A DNA stretch of 34,616 bases from Geoglobus sp. (GCA_015522195.1 WAMS01000099.1:1-34616), one strand, 5' to 3'; positions 7,485 to 15,830 are shown, counted from the first letter of the stretch. The notes: generated by a model not told the origin, from the letters alone. Program-made: numbers and translations.

Positions 7485-8234
7485 TTGCTGAAAAAGATAG
7501 AGTGGTGCCCGGGATGTGGCAATTTTGGAATTTTGAAGGCATTCAACACCACAGTCGAAAAACTCAGCAACAGTGGAATCGATAGGGGAAGAATTGTGGT
7601 TGTGGCCGGGATAGGATGCCACGGGAAACTTCCAGATTACGTGGAGCTTCCCAGCTTCCACACCATCCACGGCAGGGTTCTTCCTGCTCTGACAGGAATA
7701 AAGCTTGCAAATCCTGATCTTTTTCCGGTTGGATTTTCAGGTGATGGAGACGCCATGAATGAGGGACTTGAACATCTCCTCCATTCCGCAAAGAGAAACA
7801 CTGACGTTACACTTTTCATGCATAATAACGGTGTTTTTGGACTTACAACAGGACAGTTTACAGCTACAACGCCGAAAGGTGTCAGAACCAGAACAACCCC
7901 TTACGGGAATCCTGAAGAGCCTCTCAATCCATCCCTCATAGCTCTCGTTTCAGGTGCAACTTTTGTTGCAAGAGCCTTCGCGGGAGACATGAAACAACTA
8001 TCTGAGATCATGTTTGAGGCGGTGATGCATAAAGGATTTTCCTTTGTCGAGATTCTCCAGCCCTGTGTGTCCTTCAACAACACCTGGGATTACTACAGAA
8101 AGAATGTTAAAAAAATAAAGACTCCGGAGAATTTCAGTGATGCGGTGAGAATATCGATAGATACACTGAACACAGGTATAATTTACAGAACGGAAAGAGA
8201 AACTTTTGAAGAGGCGATGATGAGAACAAAATGA
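7485..8234 (+). CDS. 2-oxoacid:ferredoxin oxidoreductase, beta (TPP-binding) subunit
   Basis: This 249-residue partner of the preceding subunit opens with EWCPGCGNFGIL, whose cysteines help bind the proximal 4Fe-4S cluster. GIGCHGKLPDY with THTIHGR-like FHTIHGRVLPALTGIKLANPD follows. The TPP/Mg motif is GFSGDGDAMNEG near residues 83-94, ending NNGVFGLTTGQ. The C-terminal part carries LQPCVSFNN. The start is TTG at 7485, preceded by a good ribosome-binding site (GGGGTGAT) overlapping the upstream stop region; the two genes are clearly one operon. No separate ferredoxin (delta) subunit is adjacent, so the beta subunit likely passes electrons directly to soluble ferredoxin. Confidence 0.9.
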   Translation: MLKKIEWCPGCGNFGILKAFNTTVEKLSNSGIDRGRIVVVAGIGCHGKLPDYVELPSFHTIHGRVLPALTGIKLANPDLFPVGFSGDGDAMNEGLEHLLHSAKRNTDVTLFMHNNGVFGLTTGQFTATTPKGVRTRTTPYGNPEEPLNPSLIALVSGATFVARAFAGDMKQLSEIMFEAVMHKGFSFVEILQPCVSFNNTWDYYRKNVKKIKTPENFSDAVRISIDTLNTGIIYRTERETFEEAMMRTK

Positions 8235-8359
8235 AAACCACTCTTCTTTACTGGCGGGGAAAATTTTAAAGCACCCTGCTTCAGACACCTGAATCAAAAA
8301 AAATTATATTACCGAAGAAAAATCAGATTGAGTTGAAACAATAAAAAGGGGTAAGGATC

Positions 8360-9529
8360 ATGAGGTTCTTTGCAATTGGATTCGGACAGGCAGGCGGAAA
8401 AATACTCGATCTCTTTGTTGAAAATGAAAAGCTGAGAGGCTCCAACACACTGAAAGCCATTGCAATCAACACGGCCAGAACCGATCTGATGGGTTTGAAA
8501 TACATCCCGCCAAATAACAGGGTTCTGATAGGGCAGACCACTGTAAAAGGCCATGGAGTTGGCACAGACAACAAGCTGGGAGCCAAGATAGCTCAGGAGG
8601 AGATTGACACAGTACTGAATGCCATTGATGAACTTGGAACCCACGAAATCGATGCCTTTCTCATCATAACAGGACTCGGTGGTGGAACGGGAAGTGGTGG
8701 AGCACCTGTTCTTGCAAAATACCTGTCGGAAATGTACTCCGAACCTGTTTACGCAGTTGGTGTTTTGCCTGCACCTGAAGAAGGGAAGCTCTATTCCCTC
8801 AATGCTGCAAGAAGCATGGTTACCCTCATGAAGTATGTTGAAAACCTGATTCTTGTAGATAATGGAGCATGGAGATTTGAGGGGCTGAGCCTAAAGGAGA
8901 GCTATACAAAAATAAATGAAGAGATCGTAAGAAGACTTGCGGTGCTTGCAAGAGCAGGAGAACCAATTGAGGAGGGAATGGTCGGAGAGATGGTCGTTGA
9001 TAGCTCTGAAGTAATAAATACTCTGAGAGGAGGAGGAATATCCTCAATAGGATATGCCACACTCCCTATTTACGAAAAGAAAAAGTCAGGGATTTTTGGC
9101 CTGATCAGAAAAAAAAGCACGCCTGTTGTCACAGCAGAGGAGGATAAATCAACCAAGATAGCCACCCTTGTCAGAAAGGCTGCACTGGGAAGACTTACAA
9201 TTCCGTGCAACATAGGAAGTGCTGAAAGAGCCCTCGTTCTTGTTGCAGGTCCTCCTGAAGAGCTTGACAGAAAGGGAATTGAAAAAGCAAAGCTGTGGCT
9301 TGAAGATCAAATATCGGGAGTTGAAGTCAGGGCAGGTGATTATCCAACAAGAAGGACAAAATACGTTGCTGCACTGGTTGTTCTGGCAAACGTAACGGAT
9401 ATACCAAGAGTGAAGCAACTGCAAAAGCTTGCTTCTGAGGCGAAAGATGAGGTAGAGGTTGCAGAAAAAGAGAGAATCGAGAAGACAATAGCCCTTTTTG
9501 AAGACGAGGATCTTGAGCCCCTATTTTAA
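8360..9529 (+). CDS. cetZ: CetZ-type tubulin/FtsZ homologue
   Basis: This 389-residue cytoskeletal GTPase has the N-terminal nucleotide-binding start FFAIGFGQAGGKILDLF, then AINTARTDL near residue 35 and the tubulin signature GLGGGTGSGGAPV near 110. VLPAPEEGKLYSLNA and VDNGAWRFEG follow, matching the CetZ group (formerly FtsZ3) rather than FtsZ1/2. CetZ proteins polymerise with GTP and in haloarchaea affect cell shape and motility. The acidic C-terminal tail FEDEDLEPLF resembles tubulin-family tails that bind partners. A 125-base intergenic region holds TTATATTA at about 8305-8312 and a GGGGT ribosome-binding site before ATG 8360, so this mRNA likely has a short leader. The 3' end overlaps the convergent nnr gene by 9 bases. 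Confidence 0.9.
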   Translation: MRFFAIGFGQAGGKILDLFVENEKLRGSNTLKAIAINTARTDLMGLKYIPPNNRVLIGQTTVKGHGVGTDNKLGAKIAQEEIDTVLNAIDELGTHEIDAFLIITGLGGGTGSGGAPVLAKYLSEMYSEPVYAVGVLPAPEEGKLYSLNAARSMVTLMKYVENLILVDNGAWRFEGLSLKESYTKINEEIVRRLAVLARAGEPIEEGMVGEMVVDSSEVINTLRGGGISSIGYATLPIYEKKKSGIFGLIRKKSTPVVTAEEDKSTKIATLVRKAALGRLTIPCNIGSAERALVLVAGPPEELDRKGIEKAKLWLEDQISGVEVRAGDYPTRRTKYVAALVVLANVTDIPRVKQLQKLASEAKDEVEVAEKERIEKTIALFEDEDLEPLF

Positions 9530-10921
9530 CTGACAAATTTTTTTGATTGCGTAAGGAATTCTGTCAATAACATCCATTGCTGTAAAGCAATAGCCCATCT
9601 CACCAAAACACATATCTCCAGCCAGTCCTGTTACAAAAGCAGCAGAGCATGCTGCCCTGAAGGGGTCATCGTTCAATGCAAACAATGCTCCTGCAACTCC
9701 TGCCAGGACATCTCCTGTTCCGCCAACAGTCATTCCTGCATTTCCTGTTCTGTTTATCTTAAGCCTTTCACCATCAGATATTATATCCTCCCTTCCCTTT
9801 AACAGCAGGGTAGCCTTTACCTTTTTTGAGACTTTCCTGACGCTTTCCTGATCGGCATCCATGCCAAACACCCTGATAAATTCTCCCCTGTGGGGAGTAA
9901 GGATGGAATCGCATCTCAGATTATCGGTAAGTCCTCCGGCATCCACCACCATTTTATCTGCAGTCTTCGAGATCTCCTTGGCGATCTCTCCTTTCTTCAA
10001 TGTGCCCATTCCGAAAACCACAACATCATGCCTTTCAGCAAGGTCAGCAATTTCAGGAACACTTTGCATGGATATTGTACTGCCTTCGAGCATCACAGGT
10101 ATGATCTCCGGAGAAAAAGAACTCACCTGATAGTATACTGACTCCGGTACTGCAAGGGTCACAAGATCCGCACCTGCTTTCAATGCTGCAAGTGCAGATA
10201 GAAATGGAGCTCCAACATACTCCCCACCACCAACAACAAGAACTTTTCCATGATCGCCCTTGTGTCCGTCTGAAAATCTCCTGAATGTTATTCTGAAATC
10301 CCCGGGTCCGACAAGCCTCTCAAATAAATCTGGAATCCCAATGTCCTTTACAACTATCTCACCAGTCACATCCTCGGCTTTGATGAGACCGGGTTTCATC
10401 CTGTGAAAGGTAACTGTCAGATTTGCTCTTACAGCCTCTTCATATCTTCCGGTATCTGCATCAACTCCTGTAGGAACGTCAACTGATACAGTAAAAGAGT
10501 CTGACGCATTTATTTCCTCAACAATTGTTCTGTAAGGCTCTCTCAGCTTTCCTCTGAATCCTGTGCCAATCAGGGCATCAACTGCAATATCTGAATCTGA
10601 ATGTTCATGCTGTCCCCATTTTGATATTGAAAAGCCCGATTTTTTCAGTATTTCAAGATTTTTCAGAGCTATATCGCTTCTGACCTCCCCAGAAAGCACT
10701 ATTTCAACATCAAATCCTCTGAGGAATCTTGCTGCCACAAACGCGTCTCCACCGTTGTTTCCTGTACCTGCATAAATAACGACTTTCCCGCAATCAAACC
10801 TGCTGGCAATTTCCTCTGCCAAACCTCTTCCTGCATTTTCCATGAGCTGAAGTCTTGAAAGACCAAAATATTCACAGTTCAGATCTAAAGCATACATCTC
10901 CTGTGACCCGATTGTTTTCAT
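9521..10921 (-). CDS. nnr: Bifunctional NAD(P)H-hydrate epimerase / ADP-dependent dehydratase
   Basis: This fused nicotinamide repair enzyme has 466 residues. The N-terminal epimerase (YjeF_N) runs to about residue 210, with MENAGRGLAEEI, YAGTGNNGGDAFVAARFL, ALIGTGFRGKL and SVDVPTGVDADTG. The C-terminal ribokinase-like dehydratase (YjeF_C/NnrD) starts near 215 with GDHGKVLVVGGG and carries GMGTLKKG, LTPHRGEF and the nucleotide-binding NRTGNAGMTVGGTGDVLAGV near residues 390-410. The enzyme restores damaged NAD(P)HX to NAD(P)H, in the cytoplasm. The length matches the usual fused form. ATG 10921 sits 31 bases after the first base of TATAAATA (10945-10952, minus strand), so the mRNA is likely leaderless. 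It diverges from the rubrerythrin-like gene. Confidence 0.93.
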   Translation of the reverse strand: MKTIGSQEMYALDLNCEYFGLSRLQLMENAGRGLAEEIASRFDCGKVVIYAGTGNNGGDAFVAARFLRGFDVEIVLSGEVRSDIALKNLEILKKSGFSISKWGQHEHSDSDIAVDALIGTGFRGKLREPYRTIVEEINASDSFTVSVDVPTGVDADTGRYEEAVRANLTVTFHRMKPGLIKAEDVTGEIVVKDIGIPDLFERLVGPGDFRITFRRFSDGHKGDHGKVLVVGGGEYVGAPFLSALAALKAGADLVTLAVPESVYYQVSSFSPEIIPVMLEGSTISMQSVPEIADLAERHDVVVFGMGTLKKGEIAKEISKTADKMVVDAGGLTDNLRCDSILTPHRGEFIRVFGMDADQESVRKVSKKVKATLLLKGREDIISDGERLKINRTGNAGMTVGGTGDVLAGVAGALFALNDDPFRAACSAAFVTGLAGDMCFGEMGYCFTAMDVIDRIPYAIKKICQLK

Positions 10922-10989
10922 TGTTCAATGGTGTTTTTCAATTCTATTTATAGCTTATCTTTATTGCGTTTAATCTTCCAACCATAAAG

Positions 10990-11008
10990 TTTAAATATCG
11001 AACGATAT
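10990..11008 (+). promoter_or_regulatory. TATA box with overlapping palindrome, likely repressor site, before the rubrerythrin-like gene
   Basis: TTTAAATA (10990-10997) begins 30 bases before ATG 11020. The perfect palindrome ATATCG-AA-CGATAT (10995-11008) overlaps the last bases of the TATA box and extends downstream of it. A protein bound there would block TBP or RNA polymerase, the usual place for an archaeal repressor. The regulator is unknown; redox or metal control would suit the gene. Confidence 0.5.
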
Positions 11009-11019
11009 AAGTTAATAAC

Positions 11020-11442
11020 ATGGTAGAGTTTGGTGACAATAAGAACAAAATAGGGATTGCAAAAGGAACCGAGTTTGAAGAGTACAACGAAAGAGAGTTT
11101 ATGGGAGAGTGCATGGAGGTTGGACTTTACCTTGCAATGGCAAGACAGGCAGAAAGAGAGGGATACCCTGAAGTTGCAAACATACTTGTCAGATTTGCCA
11201 TGGATGAGGCATACCATGCATCAAGATTTGCTGAACTGAATGGGAAGATAAAAGACACGCTGAAGGAGAGTCTTGAGTACATGCTCAACGGAGAAATGAA
11301 GGCAAACGTCCACAAAAGACGGGTTGCAGTTGAGGCAAAGGAAAAGGGACTTGATGAGGTTCATGACATCTGGGATGAAGCATCGAGAGATGAATACAGA
11401 CATGCAGAAGCACTTAAGGGAATACTTGAGAGATACTTTTAA
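11020..11442 (+). CDS. Rubrerythrin-like diiron protein without rubredoxin domain
   Basis: This 140-residue ferritin-like four-helix protein keeps the diiron ligand pattern: Glu30 in FMGECMEVGLYLAMARQAEREG, the DEAYH pair (Glu63, His66), a Glu in MLNGEMKAN, and DEYRH near residue 129. Rubrerythrins reduce hydrogen peroxide in anaerobes; the C-terminal rubredoxin domain of classic members is absent, so an outside rubredoxin or another donor must supply electrons. ATG 11020 is 30 bases after TTTAAATA, indicating a leaderless message. A palindrome over the promoter suggests inducible expression. It diverges from nnr, another damage-control gene, across 98 bases. Function as an oxidative stress protein is inferred from the family. 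Confidence 0.88.
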   Translation: MVEFGDNKNKIGIAKGTEFEEYNEREFMGECMEVGLYLAMARQAEREGYPEVANILVRFAMDEAYHASRFAELNGKIKDTLKESLEYMLNGEMKANVHKRRVAVEAKEKGLDEVHDIWDEASRDEYRHAEALKGILERYF

Positions 11443-11479
11443 GAATTAAACCTATATACTCCATTTCTCAAATTTTTTT

Positions 11480-12541
11480 GTGGATTCAATCTACCTCCCA
11501 CTCCACCACGGAAAGGCACCTCACTGGCTTCTGTCCAGAATGAAAAAACTTGCAAAACCGCTTTTACTTCTGATTGTTGATGAATTTGGTGAAGATGAAC
11601 TTCTCAAAAGACTCTCAGATCCTGTATTCTTCCAGTGCCTCTCCAATGTTCTCGGGTTTGACTGGAACTCATCAGGCTCGACAACCGTTCTGACAGGAGT
11701 GCTAAAGTCTGTGCTCAACACTGAAGATTTTGATATCAGAATTGCAGGTGGAAAGGGTAAGAATGCAGTCAACACAGTAAATGAAATTGAAATTCTTTCG
11801 GAAAAGAGCGAAATCAGAGAAAAGAGTCTGAAAGAGATTGTGAAAGCCAGCAGGCTTTCTGCAAAGATAGACAGTGCTGCCCTTCAGGACGGATACTCCC
11901 TGTACCACCACTGCATTATCTTTACAAAAAAGAACTGGGTTGTTGTGCAGCAGGGAATGAACGAGGATATCGGACTTGCAAGAAGGTATCACCACATGGG
12001 AAAAATTTCAGCCGAAGAGCCTCATTCAGGAATAATAAGCCAGAGATTCGAGAACTCCGTTATGGATCTCACTTCGAGAAAGAGCAGAGATGCAAGAAAG
12101 ACAATTCTGGATGTTGTGAACGACGGAACGTACAGATTTGACTTTTCAAAAATTCTCTCGATGAAGGCATACAGGGAGAGCATGATTCCCGTAAGGGTTG
12201 ACTGGAAAGCCCTCGAAAAAGCCTATAATCTCCAGCCAGAGAACTTTGAAGATTTCATTCTAATCAGAGGTATTGGAAAATCTGCTTTAAGGGCTCTGGC
12301 ACTCATTTCTGAGCTCGTGTATGATACAGAATACAGCAAAAAGGATCCCGCAAAATTCTCATTTGCTCTGGGAGGAAAGGACGGTGTGCCGTTTCCCGTT
12401 GACAGAGAAGCCTATGATGAAGTTATTTCTTTCATGGAATCTGCAGTCAGACAAGCCGAAATTTCAGATTTTGAGAAAAGAGGTATGCTTGAAAAGCTCT
12501 TCAGATCAATACCTTCCCGAAGTAAAAGCCATCAAGAGTGA
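11480..12541 (+). CDS. DUF763 family protein
   Basis: This 353-residue protein matches archaeal DUF763. It begins IYLPLHHGKAPHWLLSRMKKLAK, followed by DEFGEDELLKRLSDPVFFQCLSNVLGFDWNSSGSTT, the family's most conserved part. The middle holds ALQDGYSLYHHCIIF and VVQQGMN. A helix-hairpin-helix-like segment, FILIRGIGKSALRALALISELVYD near residues 255-280, suggests contact with DNA. The biochemical role is unknown; a nucleic-acid function is a guess from the HhH-like part. The start is GTG 11480, following TATATA at 11453-11458 by a leaderless-type distance. It begins 38 bases after the rubrerythrin-like gene. It converges with the metallophosphoesterase gene and overlaps it by 41 bases. Confidence 0.85.
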   Translation: MDSIYLPLHHGKAPHWLLSRMKKLAKPLLLLIVDEFGEDELLKRLSDPVFFQCLSNVLGFDWNSSGSTTVLTGVLKSVLNTEDFDIRIAGGKGKNAVNTVNEIEILSEKSEIREKSLKEIVKASRLSAKIDSAALQDGYSLYHHCIIFTKKNWVVVQQGMNEDIGLARRYHHMGKISAEEPHSGIISQRFENSVMDLTSRKSRDARKTILDVVNDGTYRFDFSKILSMKAYRESMIPVRVDWKALEKAYNLQPENFEDFILIRGIGKSALRALALISELVYDTEYSKKDPAKFSFALGGKDGVPFPVDREAYDEVISFMESAVRQAEISDFEKRGMLEKLFRSIPSRSKSHQE

Positions 12542-13112
12542 AAGCTTCAAATTCTCTAAGGTGCCTGAAAATAAATCCCGCAGGTTTTTCAAGATTGACC
12601 GCTGTTGAGCTGCAGTACTCATTGAATGCAGGCATTACAATATATTCCCTTCCATCGGATTTGCCGTAAAGCCATGCACGCTCCTTCACACCTCCAACCT
12701 TATCCTGAATGAAAACTGCCGGATGGGTGTGGGCAAGAATTATCCTCTTTCCATCCATCATGTCCCCGTATTTTCTGTGACCGTGTGCAAAAACCGTATT
12801 TCCATCTCTGAAATATCCATGAACTTCAGCAATCTGATCCAAATGACCATCATGGTTTCCTCTGACAATTATAAGCTCCGAAACGCACTCTTCAAGATAT
12901 CGGATCAATCTTCCCGCAGAACCGAGCTCCGTTTTTCCAAGCCTGTGTTTCAGATCACCATTTATAATGAGTCTGCTGGCTTTGCTTTTCTCGTACAGAT
13001 CAACAAGTCTTTCAAGAAACGTGAGATCAGGGAAGCCAAGTATTCCAATGTGAAGATCAGCAACAGCCATGTTTTTTCCGATTAAAAGCACTCCATCAGA
13101 CGAGATTTTCAT
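12501..13112 (-). CDS. Metallophosphoesterase, archaeal SbcD-related (TIGR00024-like)
   Basis: This 203-residue calcineurin-like phosphoesterase shows the metal-binding motifs in order: AVADLHIGILG near residues 16-26, INGDLKHRLG near 49-58, VRGNHDGHL near 83-91, FAHGH near 108-112 and LAHTHP near 125-130. These Asp, Asn and His residues bind two metal ions. The family is small archaeal phosphoesterases related to the SbcD/Mre11 nuclease core but without extra domains; the substrate is unknown. The start ATG at 13112 overlaps the stop codon of the upstream DUF2240 gene (ATGA), so the two are translated together. The 3' end overlaps the DUF763 gene by 41 bases. Confidence 0.87.
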   Translation of the reverse strand: MKISSDGVLLIGKNMAVADLHIGILGFPDLTFLERLVDLYEKSKASRLIINGDLKHRLGKTELGSAGRLIRYLEECVSELIIVRGNHDGHLDQIAEVHGYFRDGNTVFAHGHRKYGDMMDGKRIILAHTHPAVFIQDKVGGVKERAWLYGKSDGREYIVMPAFNEYCSSTAVNLEKPAGFIFRHLREFEAFTLDGFYFGKVLI

Positions 13113-13567
13113 CTCTCTTCCAGCTCCCCTTCAACATCATCAACGAGATCGATGACATTGAGTCCAATTTCTGCAGCATGTATCAGAGCAACAACCTCTA
13201 TGTTCATCACATTGCCGAGGCTGAGCTGTTTCAGGTTTATGTCTGCTATGATCCTGTTTCTGTCCCTTCCAGTTGCCGATGCAATTCTGTCAACAGTTCT
13301 CTCAAAAACACTTTCATCAGAGAAGATTCTGTTAACATCCGGTTTAAAGTCCGGCTCGACAGCCTCCTCATCAATCTCAAAAGAAGGTTCCATTATCCCA
13401 TTTATCTCTTTCAGCAAACCCTTCCTTTCAGCATGCTCGACAACTTTCTTACTGGTCTCGTGTGAAAAATACTTCAGATCAAATGAAAGAGTGTATGTCA
13501 GCTCCTTTCTGTCCATCTTCCTTTTTCCCTTTGATTTGAATGCAGATGCTATAGTTTTTTTCAGCAT
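13109..13567 (-). CDS. DUF2240 family protein
   Basis: This protein of about 152 residues is rich in charge and helix and resembles archaeal DUF2240. It opens MLKKTIASAFKSKGKRKM. A winged-helix-like stretch (MDRKELTYTLSFDLKYFSHETSKKVVEHAERKGLL) spans about 18-55. An acidic linker, then a helical C-terminal half with FERTVDRIASATGRDRNRIIADI follow. No catalytic motif is visible. The fold hint suggests nucleic-acid binding, but the role is unknown. In-frame starts are TTG 13576, GTG 13570 and ATG 13567; ATG is chosen as the strongest codon. It shares the region around the symmetrical TTTATAAA box (13611-13618) with the divergent PyrK gene. It overlaps the downstream phosphoesterase by four bases. 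Confidence 0.75.
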   Translation of the reverse strand: MLKKTIASAFKSKGKRKMDRKELTYTLSFDLKYFSHETSKKVVEHAERKGLLKEINGIMEPSFEIDEEAVEPDFKPDVNRIFSDESVFERTVDRIASATGRDRNRIIADINLKQLSLGNVMNIEVVALIHAAEIGLNVIDLVDDVEGELEER

Positions 13568-13610
13568 CACTTTCAAAAATACCGGAACGTAAGATAACCA
13601 TTACGATGCC

Positions 13611-13618
13611 TTTATAAA
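13611..13618. promoter_or_regulatory. Symmetrical TATA box shared by divergent DUF2240 and PyrK genes
   Basis: TTTATAAA reads the same on both strands. It begins 30 bases before ATG 13641 (plus strand), ideal for a leaderless start. On the minus strand the expected start site, about 13588, leaves a leader of about 20 bases before ATG 13567. Confidence 0.5.
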
Positions 13619-13640
13619 TGGTTCCACAACCTTAACATTG

Positions 13641-14336
13641 ATGTTCACACTTGAAGTCAAGGATGTTATCAGGCAGAACAGGGACACTGCAACAATAAGG
13701 TTTTCAGCATCCATGAGATCGTATCCCGGACAGTTCGTGATGCTCTACCTCTTCGGATACGAGGAAATACCACTGAGTCTCTCATCACCAGATTCGATCA
13801 CAGTCAAGGGTGTCGGAGAGACCACAAATGCACTTTTAAAGGTTAAGGCTGGAGATGTTCTCGGGGTGAGAGGGCCATTTGGGAATCCCTTCTCTCCGTC
13901 AAAAAAAGCCCTGATAGTTGCTGGTGGTATTGGCATTGCCCCGATGGCTTTTCTGTATGACTCGCTGAAAAGATTTGGAGCTGAGATAAAGGTTATTTAC
14001 GGTGCCAGATGTGGAGAAGATCTGATTTTCAGAGATAAGTTCAAAAACACAGCTTTTTTCACCGAAGATGGGAGCTTTGGAAATTCAGGAACTGTCGTTG
14101 ATGGAGTGAAAGAAGAGGATTTGGATCAGTACGAAAGGATATACGTTTGCGGGCCCGGTGGAATGATATCCGAGCTTCTTGAAGTTTTCAAAAGAGAAGG
14201 AGCATTAAGCAAAACTGAATTTTCTCTTGAAAGAATGATGAGATGTGGTATTGGTGTATGCGGATCGTGTGTACTGGATAACGGTCTCAGAGTTTGTGCT
14301 GATGGACCAGTTTTCAAGGGAGACGACATAATCTGA
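13641..14336 (+). CDS. pyrK: PyrK-like dihydroorotate dehydrogenase electron transfer subunit
   Basis: This iron-sulfur flavoprotein has 231 residues. The N-terminal FAD-binding barrel includes SYPGQFVMLYLFGYEEIPLSLSS near residues 27-50 and the turn VRGPFGNPF near 75. The NAD-binding half starts at ALIVAGGIGIAPMAFLYDSL and contains VCGPGGM. The C terminus binds a 2Fe-2S cluster through four cysteines in MRCGIGVCGSCVLDNGLRVC near 200-220. The partner PyrD oxidises dihydroorotate in pyrimidine synthesis and PyrK passes electrons to NAD; pyrD is not next to it. A related role, as in NADPH:ferredoxin (NfnA-like) or hydrogenase gamma subunits, cannot be excluded. ATG 13641 fits a leaderless start from TTTATAAA; a TTG three bases upstream is less likely. 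The stop is two bases from the convergent MqnD-like gene. Confidence 0.82.
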   Translation: MFTLEVKDVIRQNRDTATIRFSASMRSYPGQFVMLYLFGYEEIPLSLSSPDSITVKGVGETTNALLKVKAGDVLGVRGPFGNPFSPSKKALIVAGGIGIAPMAFLYDSLKRFGAEIKVIYGARCGEDLIFRDKFKNTAFFTEDGSFGNSGTVVDGVKEEDLDQYERIYVCGPGGMISELLEVFKREGALSKTEFSLERMMRCGIGVCGSCVLDNGLRVCADGPVFKGDDII

Positions 14337-14338
14337 GG

Positions 14339-15151
14339 TCAGTATAGGATGTCGAGAGGTGGCATTTTCAGAATTCGTCTTTCCTCTGCCATTTCAAAGA
14401 GAGTTTTCATTGCTTCAACAACTGATTCAGGCATGGAGAGAGTGTAATGATTTACATACATCATTGCAAACTTTTTTGCAGTGTTGAAATCCATTCCCCT
14501 CGCGTATTTCATCGCGTATGTCATCGCCTCATCAGGGTTTTTCAGAGAAAATTCTATGCTCTTCTTCATGATCATCAGGAACTTTTTCTGCATTTCTTCA
14601 GGAAGCTTTCTGGAAATGGCATTTACACCGAGAGGCATCGGGAGTGATGTAATGTCATGCCACCACTCCCACAGATCAAGAACTTTAACAAGACCGTGAT
14701 CACGGTATGTGATCTGACCCTCGTGAATGAGCAGTCCTGCATCAACATCTCCCCTCTTTACCGCATCAATTATACGGTCAAATTTCATTTCCACGGCAGT
14801 AAAATTGTTAACGGAGAGCATCAGATAGAGGTTTGCCGATGTATACTTTCCCGGAATTCCAACCTTGGCATTATCAAGATCAATTTCATTCCTTGCCACA
14901 ACCACCGGACCGTACCCGTCACCAACACTCGCCCCTGAAGACAGAATTCTGAAATTTTCGTGGAGGTAGGCGTATGCATGTACTGACATTGCGGTGACAT
15001 GGACACTGTCTGAGAATGCCATTCTGTTCAAGGTTTCAATGTCCTCAATAATGTGCTCAATTTCCAGATCGGTCTGGATTTTATTTTCCATCATGGCATA
15101 GAACATGAAAGCATCATCTGCATCCGGAGTGTGAGCAATTCTCAGCTTCAT
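14339..15151 (-). CDS. mqnD: MqnD-like menaquinone biosynthesis enzyme (1,4-dihydroxy-6-naphthoate synthase type)
   Basis: This 270-residue protein has the MqnA/MqnD periplasmic-binding-protein fold without a signal peptide. It opens with RIAHTPDADDAFMFYAMMENKI, the usual start of the archaeal group. SVHAYAYLHENFRILSSGASVGDGYGPVVVA and IPGKYTSANLYLMLS follow, then a segment running from DAVKRGDVDAGLLIHEGQIT to the next hydroxyl-rich helix, and LWEWWHDITSLPMPLGVNAISR. In the futalosine route MqnD turns cyclic de-hypoxanthinyl futalosine into dihydroxynaphthoate in the cytoplasm. MqnA, the chorismate dehydratase, shares the fold, so the exact step is less sure than the family. It would feed menaquinone for respiration. 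AATATAAC lies about 28 bases upstream of ATG 15151, consistent with a leaderless message. Confidence 0.8.
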   Translation of the reverse strand: MKLRIAHTPDADDAFMFYAMMENKIQTDLEIEHIIEDIETLNRMAFSDSVHVTAMSVHAYAYLHENFRILSSGASVGDGYGPVVVARNEIDLDNAKVGIPGKYTSANLYLMLSVNNFTAVEMKFDRIIDAVKRGDVDAGLLIHEGQITYRDHGLVKVLDLWEWWHDITSLPMPLGVNAISRKLPEEMQKKFLMIMKKSIEFSLKNPDEAMTYAMKYARGMDFNTAKKFAMMYVNHYTLSMPESVVEAMKTLFEMAEERRILKMPPLDILY

Positions 15152-15191
15152 GAAGTCTGGAAAAAAAGAGGTTATATTACTTTAACTCCCG

Positions 15192-15830
15192 TTATCTCGA
15201 GATCATTTCCATGCCAATATCCACCTTGAAGTATTCCATTCCAGGCTGAATTTCAGGGATTACACTCTGAACTATGTGGAATTCGTATATTTCCTCACCA
15301 AAGCTGAAGTACTCATCCTGCTTTTTCATCACAATGGCAACGTCAAAGAGGCTTGAAATGATAGACCTCTCAATGTCAGTATAGCTTCCAAAGTTTGTCA
15401 GAGCGTAAACCCTGACACGGTCTCCGGCTCTCTCGAGTATATCGAAGATCAGCCTGGGATGATCTTCTGAGATGATTTTCAGATGAGATCTGCAGACAAT
15501 TATGAGAGTGCCTTCAAGAGTTTCAATGTAATCGAGAAGTCTTTCGGTATCGTCATAGCTGTAAACTCTGCTCACACCCTCACCATATCCGTCTCTGTTC
15601 ACCAGAATGATCTCATTTCCTGAAAGATCAAGATTCAGGTACTCAGATACCATCCTCAGCTGTCTCATTGTATTGTTTGAAAAAAGCAGTATATGGGCAG
15701 ATTCTCTGCCGGCTATAAGTTTTTTGAGAAGTGCAATGGCCGGATATATGTTCTCGTAAAAGATCACTGTTCTGCAGTTTTTCTGTTCGATTTTCTCAAG
15801 CTTGTTGAGGATGCTGTCAAGTCCCCCCAT
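15192..15830 (-). CDS. Hypothetical protein, degenerate RecA/KaiC-like fold suspected
   Basis: I do not recognise this 212-residue protein with confidence. It is soluble and alternates hydrophobic strands with helices: CRTVIFYENIY, SAHILLFSNN, NEIILVNRD, GTLIIVCRSHLKII, RVRVYALTNF and FDVAIVMKK. This is like a RecA or KaiC core that has lost its P-loop, since no Walker A motif is present. The acidic C terminus (FSFGEEIYEFHIVQSVIPEI) is like the end strands of such domains. Archaeoglobi hold several proteins of this general kind, thought to be regulatory. It ends 40 bases before the MqnD-like start on the same strand, and each has an AT-rich box upstream. ATG 15830 follows an ATTAATGT stretch at the leaderless distance. 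Confidence 0.6.
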   Translation of the reverse strand: MGGLDSILNKLEKIEQKNCRTVIFYENIYPAIALLKKLIAGRESAHILLFSNNTMRQLRMVSEYLNLDLSGNEIILVNRDGYGEGVSRVYSYDDTERLLDYIETLEGTLIIVCRSHLKIISEDHPRLIFDILERAGDRVRVYALTNFGSYTDIERSIISSLFDVAIVMKKQDEYFSFGEEIYEFHIVQSVIPEIQPGMEYFKVDIGMEMISR

